NCBI RefSeq assembly: GCF_000283515.1
Contig: NC_015976.1
Coordinates: 2,574,501-2,638,500, forward strand
Source: Sphingobium sp. SYK-6
GTDB lineage: Bacteria > Pseudomonadota > Alphaproteobacteria > Sphingomonadales > Sphingomonadaceae
Length of the DNA: 64,000 bases
Direction of reading: 5' to 3'
Under the pieces are notes generated by a model. The model made no database searches, was not told the origin of the DNA, and saw only the letters and a program-made list of their open reading frames with translations. A program made the position numbers and the translations under genes. This document shows positions 50,424-59,381 of the stretch, piece by piece; positions within the stretch are counted from its first letter, which is position 1, and the number at the start of each line of letters is the position of its first letter.

Positions 50424-50789
50424 ATGGCGCGGATCGGCACGCTCATCCTCGCTCTCGCGCTGGCGCCGCTCGCCGGCTGCTCGCCGCAGATCGGGCTGGT
50501 GGAAGGCGTGCCTTCGCCCGAGCTCAATGCCTGCGTCCGGCAGGGCGGGACACTGCAGGTGCGCGGCCGGGCGGGCACGGTGATGTGCGTCATCCCTTAT
50601 GCGGATGCGGGCAAGAGCTGCGCGTCCAGCTCCGAATGCCGGGGCCGTTGCCTTGCCGCGCGGACCGACGGCGACCTGCCGAAGCGGGGCGAGGCAGCGC
50701 CCGGGCAATGCCAGCCCGAAAACCGGCTGTTCGGCTGCTTCGCCGAACTCAAGGACGGCAAGGTCGCCACCACCATGTGCATAGATTGA
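50424..50789 (+). CDS. Cys-rich lipoprotein in the polyamine operon
   Basis: A 121-residue predicted lipoprotein: lipobox APLAGC (Cys19) after a short hydrophobic signal. The mature part has eight further cysteines, in ACVRQGG, VMCVIPYADAGKSCASSSEC, GRCLA, GQCQPE, FGCFAE and TMCID, suggesting up to four disulfides, so it is probably a compact periplasmic or surface module. I do not recognise the family. It starts three bases after the dehydrogenase stop and ends eleven before the decarboxylase, so it belongs to the operon; a link to polyamines is by position only. Confidence 0.75.
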   Translation: MARIGTLILALALAPLAGCSPQIGLVEGVPSPELNACVRQGGTLQVRGRAGTVMCVIPYADAGKSCASSSECRGRCLAARTDGDLPKRGEAAPGQCQPENRLFGCFAELKDGKVATTMCID

Positions 50790-50800
50790 GCGAGCAGGAT

Positions 50801-51997
50801 ATGGAAACCAGAGCCGGCGACCCCGGAGCCTTCGCCCGTTTCGACCTCAACCGCGTGCCCTCGCCCGCTTTCGTGGTGGATGCGGCGGCCGTGCGGCGCA
50901 ATCTCGCCATCCTGCGGGACGTGCGGGATCGCGGCGGCATCCGCATGCTTGCGGCGCTCAAGGCCTTCTCGATGTGGGCGCTCGGGCCGACCGTCTCCGC
51001 CTATCTCGACGGCGTATGCGCATCCGGCCTCTATGAAGCGCGCCTTGGCCGCGAGGAATATAGCGGGCTGGACGAAAAGGGCGAAGTGGCGACCTATTGC
51101 GCGGGATACAAGGCAGTCGACCTGCCGGAAATCTGCGCGCTTTCCGATCATATCATCTTCAACTCGCCCGGCCAGCACGACCGCTTCCGGCCGATCCTCG
51201 ATGCCCAGCGCGCCAATGGCGGCCGGTTCGACATCGGCCTGCGAATCAATCCGCTCCACGCCGAGGGCGAGGTCGCCAAATATGACCCGTGCCAGCCACA
51301 CAGCCGGCTCGGCTTCCCCATCGACCAGCTCCGGCCCGAGCATCTCGAAGGCGTGGAAGGCATTCACTTCCACTCGCTGTGCGAGCAGGACTTCGTGCCG
51401 CTGGCCCGCACCTGGGCAGCCGTCGAGCCCAGCCTGCGGCATTATTTCGGGCAACTCAAATGGCTGAACTTCGGCGGCGGGCACCACATCACGCGCGCCG
51501 ACTATCAGCGCGAGGAGCTGATCGCCTTCCTCCAGCAAGTGCAGCAACAGACCGGGCTCGACGTCTATCTCGAGCCGGGCGAAGCCGTGGCGCTCGATGC
51601 GGGCATTCTGGTGGGCGAGCTTCTCGACGTGATTGACAATGGCATGCCGGTCGCGGTGACCGACATCTCGGCGACCTGCCATATGCCCGACGTGATCGAG
51701 GCGCCCTATCGCCCCGCCATGCTCGGCGAGCGCATCGCGGATCCGGCCGCACCGCTGGTGCGGCTGGGCGGCCCTTCGTGCCTCGCCGGCGACATCATCG
51801 GCGACTATGCGCTGCCGGTGCCGGCGGAACCGGGGCAGCGCATCGCCTTCCTCGATCAGGCGCATTATTCGATGGTGAAGACCAACAGTTTCAACGGCGT
51901 GCCGCTGCCCTCCATCTGGCTGTGGGACAGCGAGACGGACGAACTGCGCGAGGTGCGCAGCTTCGGCTATGAGGACTTCAAGAACCGGCTGAGCTGA
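50801..51997 (+). CDS. nspC: carboxynorspermidine/carboxyspermidine decarboxylase
   Basis: A 398-residue fold-type III PLP enzyme. FVVDAAAVRRNLAILRDV is followed by MLAALKAFSMWAL, the PLP lysine (about residue 55), and later YLEPGEAVALDAGILVGELL with the PLP phosphate region and LGGPSCLAGD, the second-subunit cysteine. It removes CO2 from carboxyspermidine to give spermidine. GCAGGAT precedes the ATG. It is the end of the three-gene unit; a converging gene follows twelve bases later. Confidence 0.93.
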   Translation: METRAGDPGAFARFDLNRVPSPAFVVDAAAVRRNLAILRDVRDRGGIRMLAALKAFSMWALGPTVSAYLDGVCASGLYEARLGREEYSGLDEKGEVATYCAGYKAVDLPEICALSDHIIFNSPGQHDRFRPILDAQRANGGRFDIGLRINPLHAEGEVAKYDPCQPHSRLGFPIDQLRPEHLEGVEGIHFHSLCEQDFVPLARTWAAVEPSLRHYFGQLKWLNFGGGHHITRADYQREELIAFLQQVQQQTGLDVYLEPGEAVALDAGILVGELLDVIDNGMPVAVTDISATCHMPDVIEAPYRPAMLGERIADPAAPLVRLGGPSCLAGDIIGDYALPVPAEPGQRIAFLDQAHYSMVKTNSFNGVPLPSIWLWDSETDELREVRSFGYEDFKNRLS

Positions 51998-52009
51998 TCC
52001 GCCGCGGGT

Positions 52010-52555
52010 TCAGCGCAGCGCGGGACTGGCTTCGCGAAGCTGCTGCTCCTCCGCGCTCATCAGCGCCTGCGCGGCCAGCCGCTCGTTCTGGAAGGCGGTG
52101 AGCGAAGCAGCGGTCAGCGGGGTGGCGGTCATGTGCTGGATAAGGCTCTGCCGATCGCGCGCGCGCAGTTCCAGCTTCGCGGCGGCCGCCTCGGTCTTGC
52201 TGAACCCATTGCCCTCGCCCAGCGCGATGATGGCGAGGGCGCGGCCGCTGAGCGCCGTGAGGTCGGCCGTGTCCTTCCTGCCCGCGGCCCCATAGGCCTC
52301 GTCCAGCCCCTTGCGCATTTCGCCCGCAAGCGCCGCGCCGTCCTTGCCGGCATCGGCCTTCTCGGCCGCCGCGCGACGCGCCTGAATGGTGATGAGCACT
52401 TGCGAGGTTCCCGAGGCCCCGCTCGCTCCGCTCGCCCCGCTCTTGCCGGTGCCGGACGTCACGCGGGCGATGGTCTGCTGGACGGACAGCGCGGTGGGAG
52501 AAAGCGTGCCTGAGGACCCTGACGTGTCGGTCCCGAGATAGGCAATGAGCGACAT
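52010..52555 (-). CDS. unrecognised protein with Gly-Ala-Ser repeats
   Basis: A 181-residue protein without recognised family. The N terminus is Ser/Thr/Gly-rich (YLGTDTSGSSGTLSP), then GKSGASGASGASGTSQ, three GAS repeats encoded by near-identical nine-base units around 52418-52444, and a helical Ala/Lys/Glu-rich remainder with AFQNERLAAQALMSAEEQQL. There is no signal peptide or membrane helix. CAGGAGGC before ATG 52555 is a strong ribosome site, so expression is likely. It lies head-to-tail against nspC and upstream of, but divergent from, the ornithine decarboxylase. Confidence 0.65.
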   Translation of the reverse strand: MSLIAYLGTDTSGSSGTLSPTALSVQQTIARVTSGTGKSGASGASGASGTSQVLITIQARRAAAEKADAGKDGAALAGEMRKGLDEAYGAAGRKDTADLTALSGRALAIIALGEGNGFSKTEAAAAKLELRARDRQSLIQHMTATPLTAASLTAFQNERLAAQALMSAEEQQLREASPALR

Positions 52556-52761
52556 GGACGCCTCCTGAAGATAACTGGCCGAACGCGACGTAAATGAAGA
52601 AGGTTAACGGGCGATAACCCTCCCCGCGTCCTGCGAACGGCTCGATTCGACCCATGCCGCCCGGCCGGGGGTTGATTGAGCCGGGAAGGCCGCCATTTCA
52701 TGAAGTGCGCGGTAAAATCGCGGGAAATTCAGGATTTCCATCACGCGATTCTTTTGCCCCC

Positions 52762-52865
52762 GGTCTTTACAGACCCCCATGCAGGCCATATATGCGCACC
52801 CCTGCTGCCCCATGGGACTTCCACCGCAAGGCAGCTTTGTTTGGCTGATACCCACTGGAGGTCCC
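52762..52865 (+). promoter_or_regulatory. structured leader of ornithine decarboxylase (speF-type candidate)
   Basis: GGTCT-TTAC-AGACC (52762-52775) is a perfect hairpin. GGGACTTCCA (52814-52823) pairs with TGGAGGTCCC (52856-52865), one G-U, covering the GGAGG ribosome site (52857-52861). GCTGCC (52804-52809) and GGCAGC (52830-52835) offer a competing stem. Alphaproteobacterial ornithine decarboxylase genes are known to carry a cis-RNA called speF; the identity here is not verified. Confidence 0.55.
52792..52848 (+). CDS. 18-codon upstream ORF in the ornithine decarboxylase leader
   Basis: A short frame MRTPAAPWDFHRKAALFG with ATG 52792, stop 52848 and GCAGG six bases upstream. Codons 8-11 (WDFH) are exactly the arm that would cover the decarboxylase ribosome site, so a ribosome on this ORF would open or hold the hairpin, as in leader-peptide control (E. 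coli SpeFL is a known ornithine-sensing case). Translation is inferred, not shown. Confidence 0.4.
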   Translation: MRTPAAPWDFHRKAALFG

Positions 52866-52870
52866 TTGAG

Positions 52871-54064
52871 TTGTACAAGCACCATAGCGCGCTGGGGGTA
52901 GCTCTTTCCCTCAAACCGGCAGCACCGGTAACGCTCATTCGCCCGCAGGCTGCGGCCCGCGCCGCCCGGTTCTTCTCGCAGAAGTTCCCGGGGCGCTCGC
53001 TCTATGCCGTCAAGGCCAATCCCTCGCCGGAACTCCTCAGGACGCTCTGGTCGGCGGGCATCACGCATTTCGACGTGGCGTCGATCACGGAAGTGCGGCT
53101 GGCCGCGCGGACCCTGCCCCGTGCGAAGCTCTGCTTCATGCACCCGGTGAAGGCCGAGGAGGCCATTCGCGAGGCCTATTTCCAGCACGGCGTGCGCACC
53201 TTCTCGCTCGATTCGATCGAGGAGCTGGAGAAGATCGTCCGCGCCACACGGGGCGCCACGGATCTTGAACTGTGCGTGCGCCTGCGCGTCTCCTCCGAGC
53301 ACAGCAAGCTCAGCCTCGCGTCCAAGTTCGGTTGCGAGCTGGCCGATGCGCGCGACCTGCTGATGGCCACTCGCCAGGTGGCGGACGCTCTGGGCATCTG
53401 CTTCCATGTCGGCAGCCAGGCGATGTCGCCCCATGCCTACACGCAGGCCATCGAGCGCGTGCGCGCGGCGATCGTCGACGCGTCCGTCACGGTGGACATC
53501 GTGGATGTGGGCGGGGGCTTCCCCTCCAGCTATCCCGGCATGGAGCCGCCGCCGCTCGAGGACTATTTCCGCGCCATCCATCGCGCCTTCGAGAGCCTGC
53601 CGATTTCCTATTCGGCCGAGCTCTGGTGCGAGCCGGGCCGGGCCCTGAGCGCCGAGTACAGCTCCCTCCTCGTGCGGGTGGAGCGCCGTCGCGGCAATGA
53701 GCTCTACATCAACGACGGCGCTTATGGCGCGCTGTTCGACGCCGCGCATCTCGGATGGCGCTTCCCGGTGCAGCTGCTGCGGGCGGAAGCCAATGAGGCC
53801 GACATGGTGCCGTTCAGCTTCTACGGCCCGACCTGCGACGACATGGACCATATGGCCGGTCCCTTCATGCTGCCGGCCGACGTCAAGGCCGGCGACTTCG
53901 TGGAGATCGGCATGCTCGGCGCCTATGGCAGCGCCATGCGGACCGAGTTCAACGGCTTTGGCGCGGACACGATCTGCGAAGTCGCGGACGAGCCGATGGC
54001 GAGCCTCTATCGCGACGAGGTGCCGATGCCCTCGCTTTCCAACGTGGTGCAATTGCGCCGCTAA
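52871..54064 (+). CDS. ornithine decarboxylase (fold-type III, PLP)
   Basis: A 397-residue protein. The PLP lysine is in SLYAVKANPSPELLRTLW (about residue 51), the glycine-rich phosphate loop VDVGGGFPSSYPGM (about residue 215), ELWCEPGRALSAE, and the second-subunit cysteine in FYGPTCDDMDHM (about residue 322). It makes putrescine from ornithine. The start is TTG 52871, with GGAGG nine bases before it; upstream in-frame sequence to 52676 is leader, not conserved. It supplies the substrate for the dehydrogenase/decarboxylase genes upstream. Lysine or dual specificity cannot be excluded. Confidence 0.9.
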   Translation: MYKHHSALGVALSLKPAAPVTLIRPQAAARAARFFSQKFPGRSLYAVKANPSPELLRTLWSAGITHFDVASITEVRLAARTLPRAKLCFMHPVKAEEAIREAYFQHGVRTFSLDSIEELEKIVRATRGATDLELCVRLRVSSEHSKLSLASKFGCELADARDLLMATRQVADALGICFHVGSQAMSPHAYTQAIERVRAAIVDASVTVDIVDVGGGFPSSYPGMEPPPLEDYFRAIHRAFESLPISYSAELWCEPGRALSAEYSSLLVRVERRRGNELYINDGAYGALFDAAHLGWRFPVQLLRAEANEADMVPFSFYGPTCDDMDHMAGPFMLPADVKAGDFVEIGMLGAYGSAMRTEFNGFGADTICEVADEPMASLYRDEVPMPSLSNVVQLRR

Positions 54065-54100
54065 TCAGTATCAATTGACAACTGAAATGCGTTGAGACAG

Positions 54101-54129
54101 CCTCCCCGGATCAACTCCGGGGAGGTTTT
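54101..54129 (+). terminator. terminator after ornithine decarboxylase, overlapping the next ribosome site
   Basis: CCTCCCCGGA (54101-54110), loop TCAAC, TCCGGGGAGG (54116-54125), TTTT. The right arm GGGGAGG is also the only ribosome site for ATG 54132, six bases on. Confidence 0.8.
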
Positions 54130-54131
54130 CC

Positions 54132-54563
54132 ATGTCCACCAATCTGATCCCGCCGGTCCTCACGCTGGTGATCTGGTCGCTCATCATGCTGATCTGGATG
54201 GCGACGCTGCGAATGCCGGCACTGGCGCGGCTCAAGATTCCGCCGGATCAGGCGCGCGGGGGACGGGGGCAGGATCTCGACCGGGTGCTGCCGCGCGAGA
54301 TCAACTGGCCCGCGCACAATTATGCGCATCTCATGGAACAGCCGACGATCTTCTATGCAACGGTGCTGGCGCTGGCTGTGCTGGGACAAGGCTCGCCCCT
54401 CAATGTCGGGCTCGCCTGGAGCTATGTCGCGCTCCGTGTCGTGCACAGCATCTGGCAGGCCACGGTGAACACTATCCCGGTGCGCGCGGGCCTGTTCTTT
54501 CTTTCCTCGCTGCTGCTGCTCGCACTCGCCGCCAACGGGCTGCTGGGGGCCCTCAACGCCTGA
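54132..54563 (+). CDS. MAPEG family membrane protein
   Basis: A 143-residue protein with four transmembrane helices. REINWPAHNYAHLMEQPTIF carries the Asn/Glu/Pro pattern of the glutathione-binding MAPEG family, followed by YVALRVVHSIWQATVNTIPV. It is probably in the inner membrane, with glutathione transferase or peroxidase-like or unknown activity. Its ribosome site is inside the terminator stem. It overlaps the converging methyltransferase by eleven bases. Confidence 0.82.
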   Translation: MSTNLIPPVLTLVIWSLIMLIWMATLRMPALARLKIPPDQARGGRGQDLDRVLPREINWPAHNYAHLMEQPTIFYATVLALAVLGQGSPLNVGLAWSYVALRVVHSIWQATVNTIPVRAGLFFLSSLLLLALAANGLLGALNA

Positions 54564-55761
54564 AGGTGCCGACCAGCTCGACATGCGTCGACCAGCGGAA
54601 CTGCCCGACCGGCCGCGCCTGTTCAAGCACATAGCCGCTCTCGATCAGGGTGGCGGCATCGCGGGCGAAGCTTGCTGGATTGCATGAGACATAAGCAATG
54701 ACCGGCACCTGGGCAGCCGCGAGCTGCAGCACCTGCTCGCGCGCGCCGGCGCGTGGCGGATCGAGGATCACGGCATCGAACCGGTCCAGCTCCTTCGGCG
54801 TGAGCGGACGGCGGAATAGATCGCGATGCTCGGGGAAGATGCGGCCGGGCAGACGATTTCCACCGGCCTGCAGCGCCAGCACCAGATCGCGCGCGGCCTC
54901 CGCGGCATAAACCTTGCGCCCGGGCACGTCATTCGCCAGCGACAGCGCGAACGTGCCGAGGCCGGCAAACAGGTCGGCCACCATGCGTGCATCGCCGATC
55001 GCGCTGCGGACCGCCGCGACCAGCGCGGCCTCACCGTCGCGCGTGGCCTGAAGGAAAGCGCGCGGCGGGAAGCCGACCGCGATCTCGCCGAAGCGGACGG
55101 TGACGGGATCGGGCTCCCACAAGGTCATGGGCGCGTCCCCATCGTCCAGCAGGAGCCGGGCCAGCTTGTTCTCGCGCGCGAAATCCAGCAGCGCCTCGGT
55201 CACGGCCAGCCCATCGACGGCAAGGCCGCTCAGCACCAGATCGACGCCCTGATCGACCAGCGCCATGTCTACCGTGGCGGGCTGGCGATCGCGCAGATGG
55301 CGGGCGAACAGGCTGCGCAGCGGCGCCACCAGCGCGAACAGGCGCGGCTCCAGAACCTCGCACTGCGCGAGATCGACCATGCGATGGCTGCCCTGTGCGC
55401 TGAACCCGACCTGCACTCGCTTGCCGAGTCGCAGCGCGCGCAGGCTGGCGCGTCGGCGGCTGCGCGGCGGCGAGACATAAGCGAGCGGGACGTCCCCCGC
55501 GCTCACGCCCTGCCCGGCCAGCGCGCCCGCGACGCGGCTACGCACATAATCGGCATAAGCCGCGTCAGAGAGGTGCTGGAGCTGGCAGCCGCCGCATTCC
55601 GGAAAGTGCCGGCAGACCGGGGCGACGTGATCGGGGCCCTTGATCAGCGTCCCATCCACGAGCAACCGGTCGCCCGGCGCGCTGCCCGCGACATGGCGCC
55701 CATCGGCCGTGACGCCGTCGCCCCGCGCCGCAATGCGCATGATGAGATCGGGATCGCTCAC
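54553..55761 (-). CDS. RlmD/RumA-like 23S rRNA uracil-5 methyltransferase family protein
   Basis: A 402-residue protein. The iron-sulfur site is CRHFPECGGCQLQH (about residue 55-68), preceded by a TRAM-like N terminus. The SAM site VADLFAGLGTFALSLAND (about residue 260), DPPRAGAREQVL and YVSCNPASFARD with the catalytic cysteine follow. It should methylate uracil in rRNA or tRNA; the exact base cannot be read. GTG 55761 overlaps the nnr gene stop. Intact, last gene of the minus-strand run. Confidence 0.87.
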   Translation of the reverse strand: MSDPDLIMRIAARGDGVTADGRHVAGSAPGDRLLVDGTLIKGPDHVAPVCRHFPECGGCQLQHLSDAAYADYVRSRVAGALAGQGVSAGDVPLAYVSPPRSRRRASLRALRLGKRVQVGFSAQGSHRMVDLAQCEVLEPRLFALVAPLRSLFARHLRDRQPATVDMALVDQGVDLVLSGLAVDGLAVTEALLDFARENKLARLLLDDGDAPMTLWEPDPVTVRFGEIAVGFPPRAFLQATRDGEAALVAAVRSAIGDARMVADLFAGLGTFALSLANDVPGRKVYAAEAARDLVLALQAGGNRLPGRIFPEHRDLFRRPLTPKELDRFDAVILDPPRAGAREQVLQLAAAQVPVIAYVSCNPASFARDAATLIESGYVLEQARPVGQFRWSTHVELVGTFRR

Positions 55762-57125
55762 AGGGCACTCTCCAAAGCGGCGGGAAGATGGGCGAGAAGA
55801 TCGTCCGCCACGAAGGCCGCGCCAGCGCGCCGTGCCGCCTCGCCCTGCAGCCAGACCGCCTCGCAAGCCGCGCGAAACGCATCGCCCGTGACCGCGAGGC
55901 GCCCGGCACACAGGCCTGCGAGCACGTCACCCGTGCCGGCCGTCGAAAGCCAGGCGGAGGCCGGGGGCGCAACGACGCAGCGGCCGTCCGGCGCGGCAAT
56001 CACCGTGTCCGTTCCCTTGTGCACGATCACGGTCTCCATGTGCGTCGCGGCCTGCCGCGTACGATCGATCTTGTTGCCGGCGACTGTGCCGAACAGATGC
56101 GCGAACTCCCCCTCATGGGGCGTGAGGATCGCGGGGGACTGTGCCCATGCCGGCTTGCGCTCGCCGATCAGCCACAGGGCATCGGCGTCCGCCACAAGCG
56201 GGATGCCCGCCGCAAGCGCAGCAGACAGGCGCTGCCATGCCGTCTCCCCCCGGCCCAGTCCCGGCCCCACCAGCACGGCCCGCGCCCGATCGAATGCCAG
56301 CGCCTGGCTGCGCACGATCGCATGGCTGAGCACGGGCTCGGCCGCATCGCCGAGCAGACGGACATAGCCCGCGGCCGAGCGTGCCGCCGCTTCCGCCGAC
56401 AGGCCCGACGCGCCGGGCATGTCACCGGCCACGACCGCCACCAGCCCGCGCGTATATTTGTGCGCATCCCGCGCCGGCGCATCAAAGCGTGGCGGCGCCA
56501 GCACCATCGCCCCCTCCGCCGGGGCCGCGATGCCGATGTCGACAAGCCAATGCTGCGCGGAGAGCGCGGCCGAGGGCATCAGCACATGGGCCGGCTTCCA
56601 TGCGCCCAGCGAAATGCAATGCGTGAACGCCGGAACGGGAGACAAGGCGATCGCCGCATCGCTTTCCACACCGCTCGGCACGTCGATGGCATAGCTATGC
56701 TGCGCAGCATCGACGAGCTGGGCCAGCCTTTCCGCGAGATCGGGCGCGAGGCCGCGCGTCAGGCCGATGCCGAACAGCGCGTCGACCAGTTGCGCGGCAG
56801 GTGCCGCCTCTTCCAGCGTCTCCACAGAACCGCCCCATGCCGCGCGCGCCTTGCGGGCGCTGTCGGTCCCCGGCGCGGCCAGCGCGGCGACCCGGACCGG
56901 CACGCCCAGATCGCGCAGCGCACGCGCCACGACATAGCCATCCCCGCCATTGTTGCCCGGACCGCAGAGCACCAGCGTCTCGCGCAAATGGCCGGCGCGC
57001 CAGATCACCTCCGCCGCGCCTTCGCCTGCGCGGCACATCAGGGCGTAAGGATCGACGCCGGCATCGAACAGCGCCTGCTCCGCCGCCCGCATCTGCGCGA
57101 CGGACAGGATGGGGCCGGCTCTCAT
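55758..57125 (-). CDS. bifunctional NAD(P)H-hydrate epimerase / ADP-dependent dehydratase
   Basis: A 455-residue two-domain protein. The N-terminal YjeF_N domain includes VLCGPGNNGGDGYVVARAL (about residue 50) and YAIDVPSGVESD; the C-terminal YjeF_C kinase-like domain includes YTRGLVAVVAGDMPGASGLS, AVLVGPGLGR, ILTPHEGEFAHLFG and LSTAGTGDVLAGLCAG (about residue 385). It repairs hydrated NADH and NADPH. The start (57125) overlaps the lipoprotein stop (ATGA). Confidence 0.93.
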   Translation of the reverse strand: MRAGPILSVAQMRAAEQALFDAGVDPYALMCRAGEGAAEVIWRAGHLRETLVLCGPGNNGGDGYVVARALRDLGVPVRVAALAAPGTDSARKARAAWGGSVETLEEAAPAAQLVDALFGIGLTRGLAPDLAERLAQLVDAAQHSYAIDVPSGVESDAAIALSPVPAFTHCISLGAWKPAHVLMPSAALSAQHWLVDIGIAAPAEGAMVLAPPRFDAPARDAHKYTRGLVAVVAGDMPGASGLSAEAAARSAAGYVRLLGDAAEPVLSHAIVRSQALAFDRARAVLVGPGLGRGETAWQRLSAALAAGIPLVADADALWLIGERKPAWAQSPAILTPHEGEFAHLFGTVAGNKIDRTRQAATHMETVIVHKGTDTVIAAPDGRCVVAPPASAWLSTAGTGDVLAGLCAGRLAVTGDAFRAACEAVWLQGEAARRAGAAFVADDLLAHLPAALESAL

Positions 57126-57625
57126 GGCACGCGCCCGCCCTCGATCGCGCTCACCGGCAGCGCATAGCGCTCCTCGCCAAACAGGATCGCGACGGCGGAA
57201 CCGCTCCGCGCGGTGCGCGGCTCGATGGCGCCATCCGCGGCGGCGAGCGTGCCATCGGCATCCAGTCGCACGCGGCGGAACCCGCCGTCGGGCCGCGACA
57301 GGATGAAGACCCGGCCCTGCGCATCCTCCACGGTTTCGATCCGGCAATCCTCCGCGAGGGGCGTATCCCGGTCCATGGCGCAGGGAATGCGAGTCCGCCC
57401 GTCAGTAGCGCCATCCACCCAGCGCTTCACAGCTTCAGCGGGAGAGACTGGGGGCGCGGCGGGATCGGCGTCGTTACCCGGTCCCGCCTGCCCGCACGCG
57501 CCGAGCAGCAGCGCAGTCGCGAAAACCAGCAAAGTGCCCGCCGACCGGGCGACGCTTGCCCCCGACCCGGACGGAGCCGGCGGAGCGGATCGTGCCAGAC
57601 CAGTGCCGCTCCTAGATATCCGCAT
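57122..57625 (-). CDS. predicted lipoprotein
   Basis: A 167-residue protein with a long N-terminal region, hydrophobic stretch [14 protein letters not shown] containing a lipobox (LGAC) at about residue 40, and a basic-acidic mature part with [20 protein letters not shown] and [20 protein letters not shown] do not recognise the family. ATG 57625 lies inside the last codons of ilvD (14-base overlap); ATG 57631 is also possible. No good ribosome site is seen for either, so the start is uncertain; translation may depend on ilvD. Confidence 0.6.
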   Translation of the reverse strand: MRISRSGTGLARSAPPAPSGSGASVARSAGTLLVFATALLLGACGQAGPGNDADPAAPPVSPAEAVKRWVDGATDGRTRIPCAMDRDTPLAEDCRIETVEDAQGRVFILSRPDGGFRRVRLDADGTLAAADGAIEPRTARSGSAVAILFGEERYALPVSAIEGGRVP

Positions 57626-59336
57626 AGACATGCGTTTCGGCGCGAGCGCCGGGGTGCGTGACCGCGCCGGTGCGGGCCGGGCCGACATTGCGCGAATAAC
57701 GCCACAGCGCGCCGGCCTGATAATCATTGGTGCGCGGCTGCCACTTCGCCCGGCGCTCGGCCAGCACGGCCTCGTCGACCAGCAGATCGATGGTGCCCGC
57801 TTCCGCGTCGATAGCGATGGTATCGCCATTTTCGATCAGCGCGATCGGGCCGCCATCCGCCGCTTCCGGCCCGACATGACCGATGCAGAAACCGCGCGTG
57901 CCGCCGGAGAAGCGGCCATCGGTGATGAGCGCGACCTTTTCGCCCAGCCCCTGCCCGTAAAGCGCCGCCGTGGTGGAGAGCATCTCGCGCATGCCGGGGC
58001 CACCCTTGGGCCCTTCATAGCGGATGACGACGACGTCGCCGTCCACGATCTGCTGCGCCTCGACCGCCGCGAACGCATCTTCCTCCCGCTCGAACACCTT
58101 GGCGGTGCCGGTGAACTGCAGGCGCTTCATGCCCGCCACCTTCACGATCGCGCCTTCCGGTGCGAGACTGCCCTTGAGGCCGACGACGCCCCCGGTCGGG
58201 GTGATCGGCGTCTTCGCGTCGTGGATCACTTTCTGGTCGGGGTTCCAGGTGACTTCGTCGATATTCTCGCCCAGCGTCTTGCCGGTCACGGTCATGCAGT
58301 CGAGATGCAGCAGGCCGGTCTGCGCCAGCGACTTCATCAGCATGTAGATGCCTCCGGCGGCATGCATGTCCTTCGCGACATAGCGGCCACCGGGCTTGAG
58401 ATCCGCCATGTAGGGCGTGGTCTTGAAGATCTCCGCGACGTCGAACAGGTCGAACGCGATGCCGCATTCGTTCGCCATGGCGGGCAGGTGCAGCGCGCCG
58501 TTGGTGGAGCCGCCGGTCGCCGCGACGATGCGCGCGGCATTCTCGAACGCTTCGCGCGTGCAGATGTCGCGCGGGCGGATGTTGCGGGCCAGCACATCCA
58601 TGATCTGCTTGCCGGCCGCCACGGCGATTTCCTGCCGGCTCTTGTAGGGCGCGGGCGCCATGTTGCTGTTGGGCAGCGAGAGGCCGATCGCCTCGGCCAC
58701 GCAGGCCATGGTGTTGGCGGTATATTGCCCGCCGCACGCGCCATGACCGGGGCAGGCCGCCTTCTCGATAGCAACGACCTCGGCAAGCGGGCAATTACCG
58801 GCGGAATAGCGCCCGACGGCCTCGAACACGTCAATGACGGTGAGATCGTCGCGGTCCTTGTAGGTCCCCGGCAGGATCGAGCCGCCATAGACGAAGATGG
58901 CGGGCACATTGAGGCGCAGCATCGCCATCATCATGCCCGGGAGCGACTTGTCGCAGCCGGCGAAAGCGACCAGCGCGTCATAGCAGTGGCCGCGCACCGA
59001 CAGCTCGACCGAATCCGCGATCACTTCCCGGCTCACCAGCGAGGACTTCATGCCCTGATGGCCCATGGCGATGCCGTCGGTCACGGTGATGGTATTGAAG
59101 CGGAACGGCGTGCCGCCCGCCGCCATCACGCCTTCCCGGGCCCAGTCGGCCTGCTGGTCGAGCGTGGTGTTGCAGGGAGCGGAATCATTGCCGGCAGAGG
59201 CGAGCGCCACGAAGGGCTTCGCAATATCCTCTTCCTTCCAGCCCATCGCATAATAATAGCTGCGGTGCGGGGCGCTCTCGACGCCGACCGAAACATGGCG
59301 GCTGGGGAGCTTCGACTTGTCGAACTGGTGGGTCAT
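57612..59336 (-). CDS. ilvD: dihydroxy-acid dehydratase
   Basis: A 574-residue enzyme of valine and isoleucine synthesis. It carries the cysteines that bind the cluster: [14 protein letters not shown] (about residue 52), [13 protein letters not shown] (about residue 120) and [18 protein letters not shown] (about residue 190), plus [16 protein letters not shown] and [20 protein letters not shown] 59336 with GAGGACT upstream is preferred to a further Met at 59369. It is preceded by the amidohydrolase and ispE. Confidence 0.97.
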   Translation of the reverse strand: MTHQFDKSKLPSRHVSVGVESAPHRSYYYAMGWKEEDIAKPFVALASAGNDSAPCNTTLDQQADWAREGVMAAGGTPFRFNTITVTDGIAMGHQGMKSSLVSREVIADSVELSVRGHCYDALVAFAGCDKSLPGMMMAMLRLNVPAIFVYGGSILPGTYKDRDDLTVIDVFEAVGRYSAGNCPLAEVVAIEKAACPGHGACGGQYTANTMACVAEAIGLSLPNSNMAPAPYKSRQEIAVAAGKQIMDVLARNIRPRDICTREAFENAARIVAATGGSTNGALHLPAMANECGIAFDLFDVAEIFKTTPYMADLKPGGRYVAKDMHAAGGIYMLMKSLAQTGLLHLDCMTVTGKTLGENIDEVTWNPDQKVIHDAKTPITPTGGVVGLKGSLAPEGAIVKVAGMKRLQFTGTAKVFEREEDAFAAVEAQQIVDGDVVVIRYEGPKGGPGMREMLSTTAALYGQGLGEKVALITDGRFSGGTRGFCIGHVGPEAADGGPIALIENGDTIAIDAEAGTIDLLVDEAVLAERRAKWQPRTNDYQAGALWRYSRNVGPARTGAVTHPGARAETHVYADI

Positions 59337-59381
59337 GGAGTCCTCTGCGTTTTGCGGGTCCCTTTCCACCTTTGGGCCCTT

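Noticed and set aside
52676..52870. In-frame N-terminal extension of ornithine decarboxylase
   Set aside because: The sequence is not decarboxylase-like, and a perfect ribosome site stands before TTG 52871; the stretch is better explained as a regulatory leader.
54075..54080. TTGACA as a -35 for the MAPEG gene
   Set aside because: No -10-like sequence lies 15-19 bases downstream; the spacing falls on the terminator arm.
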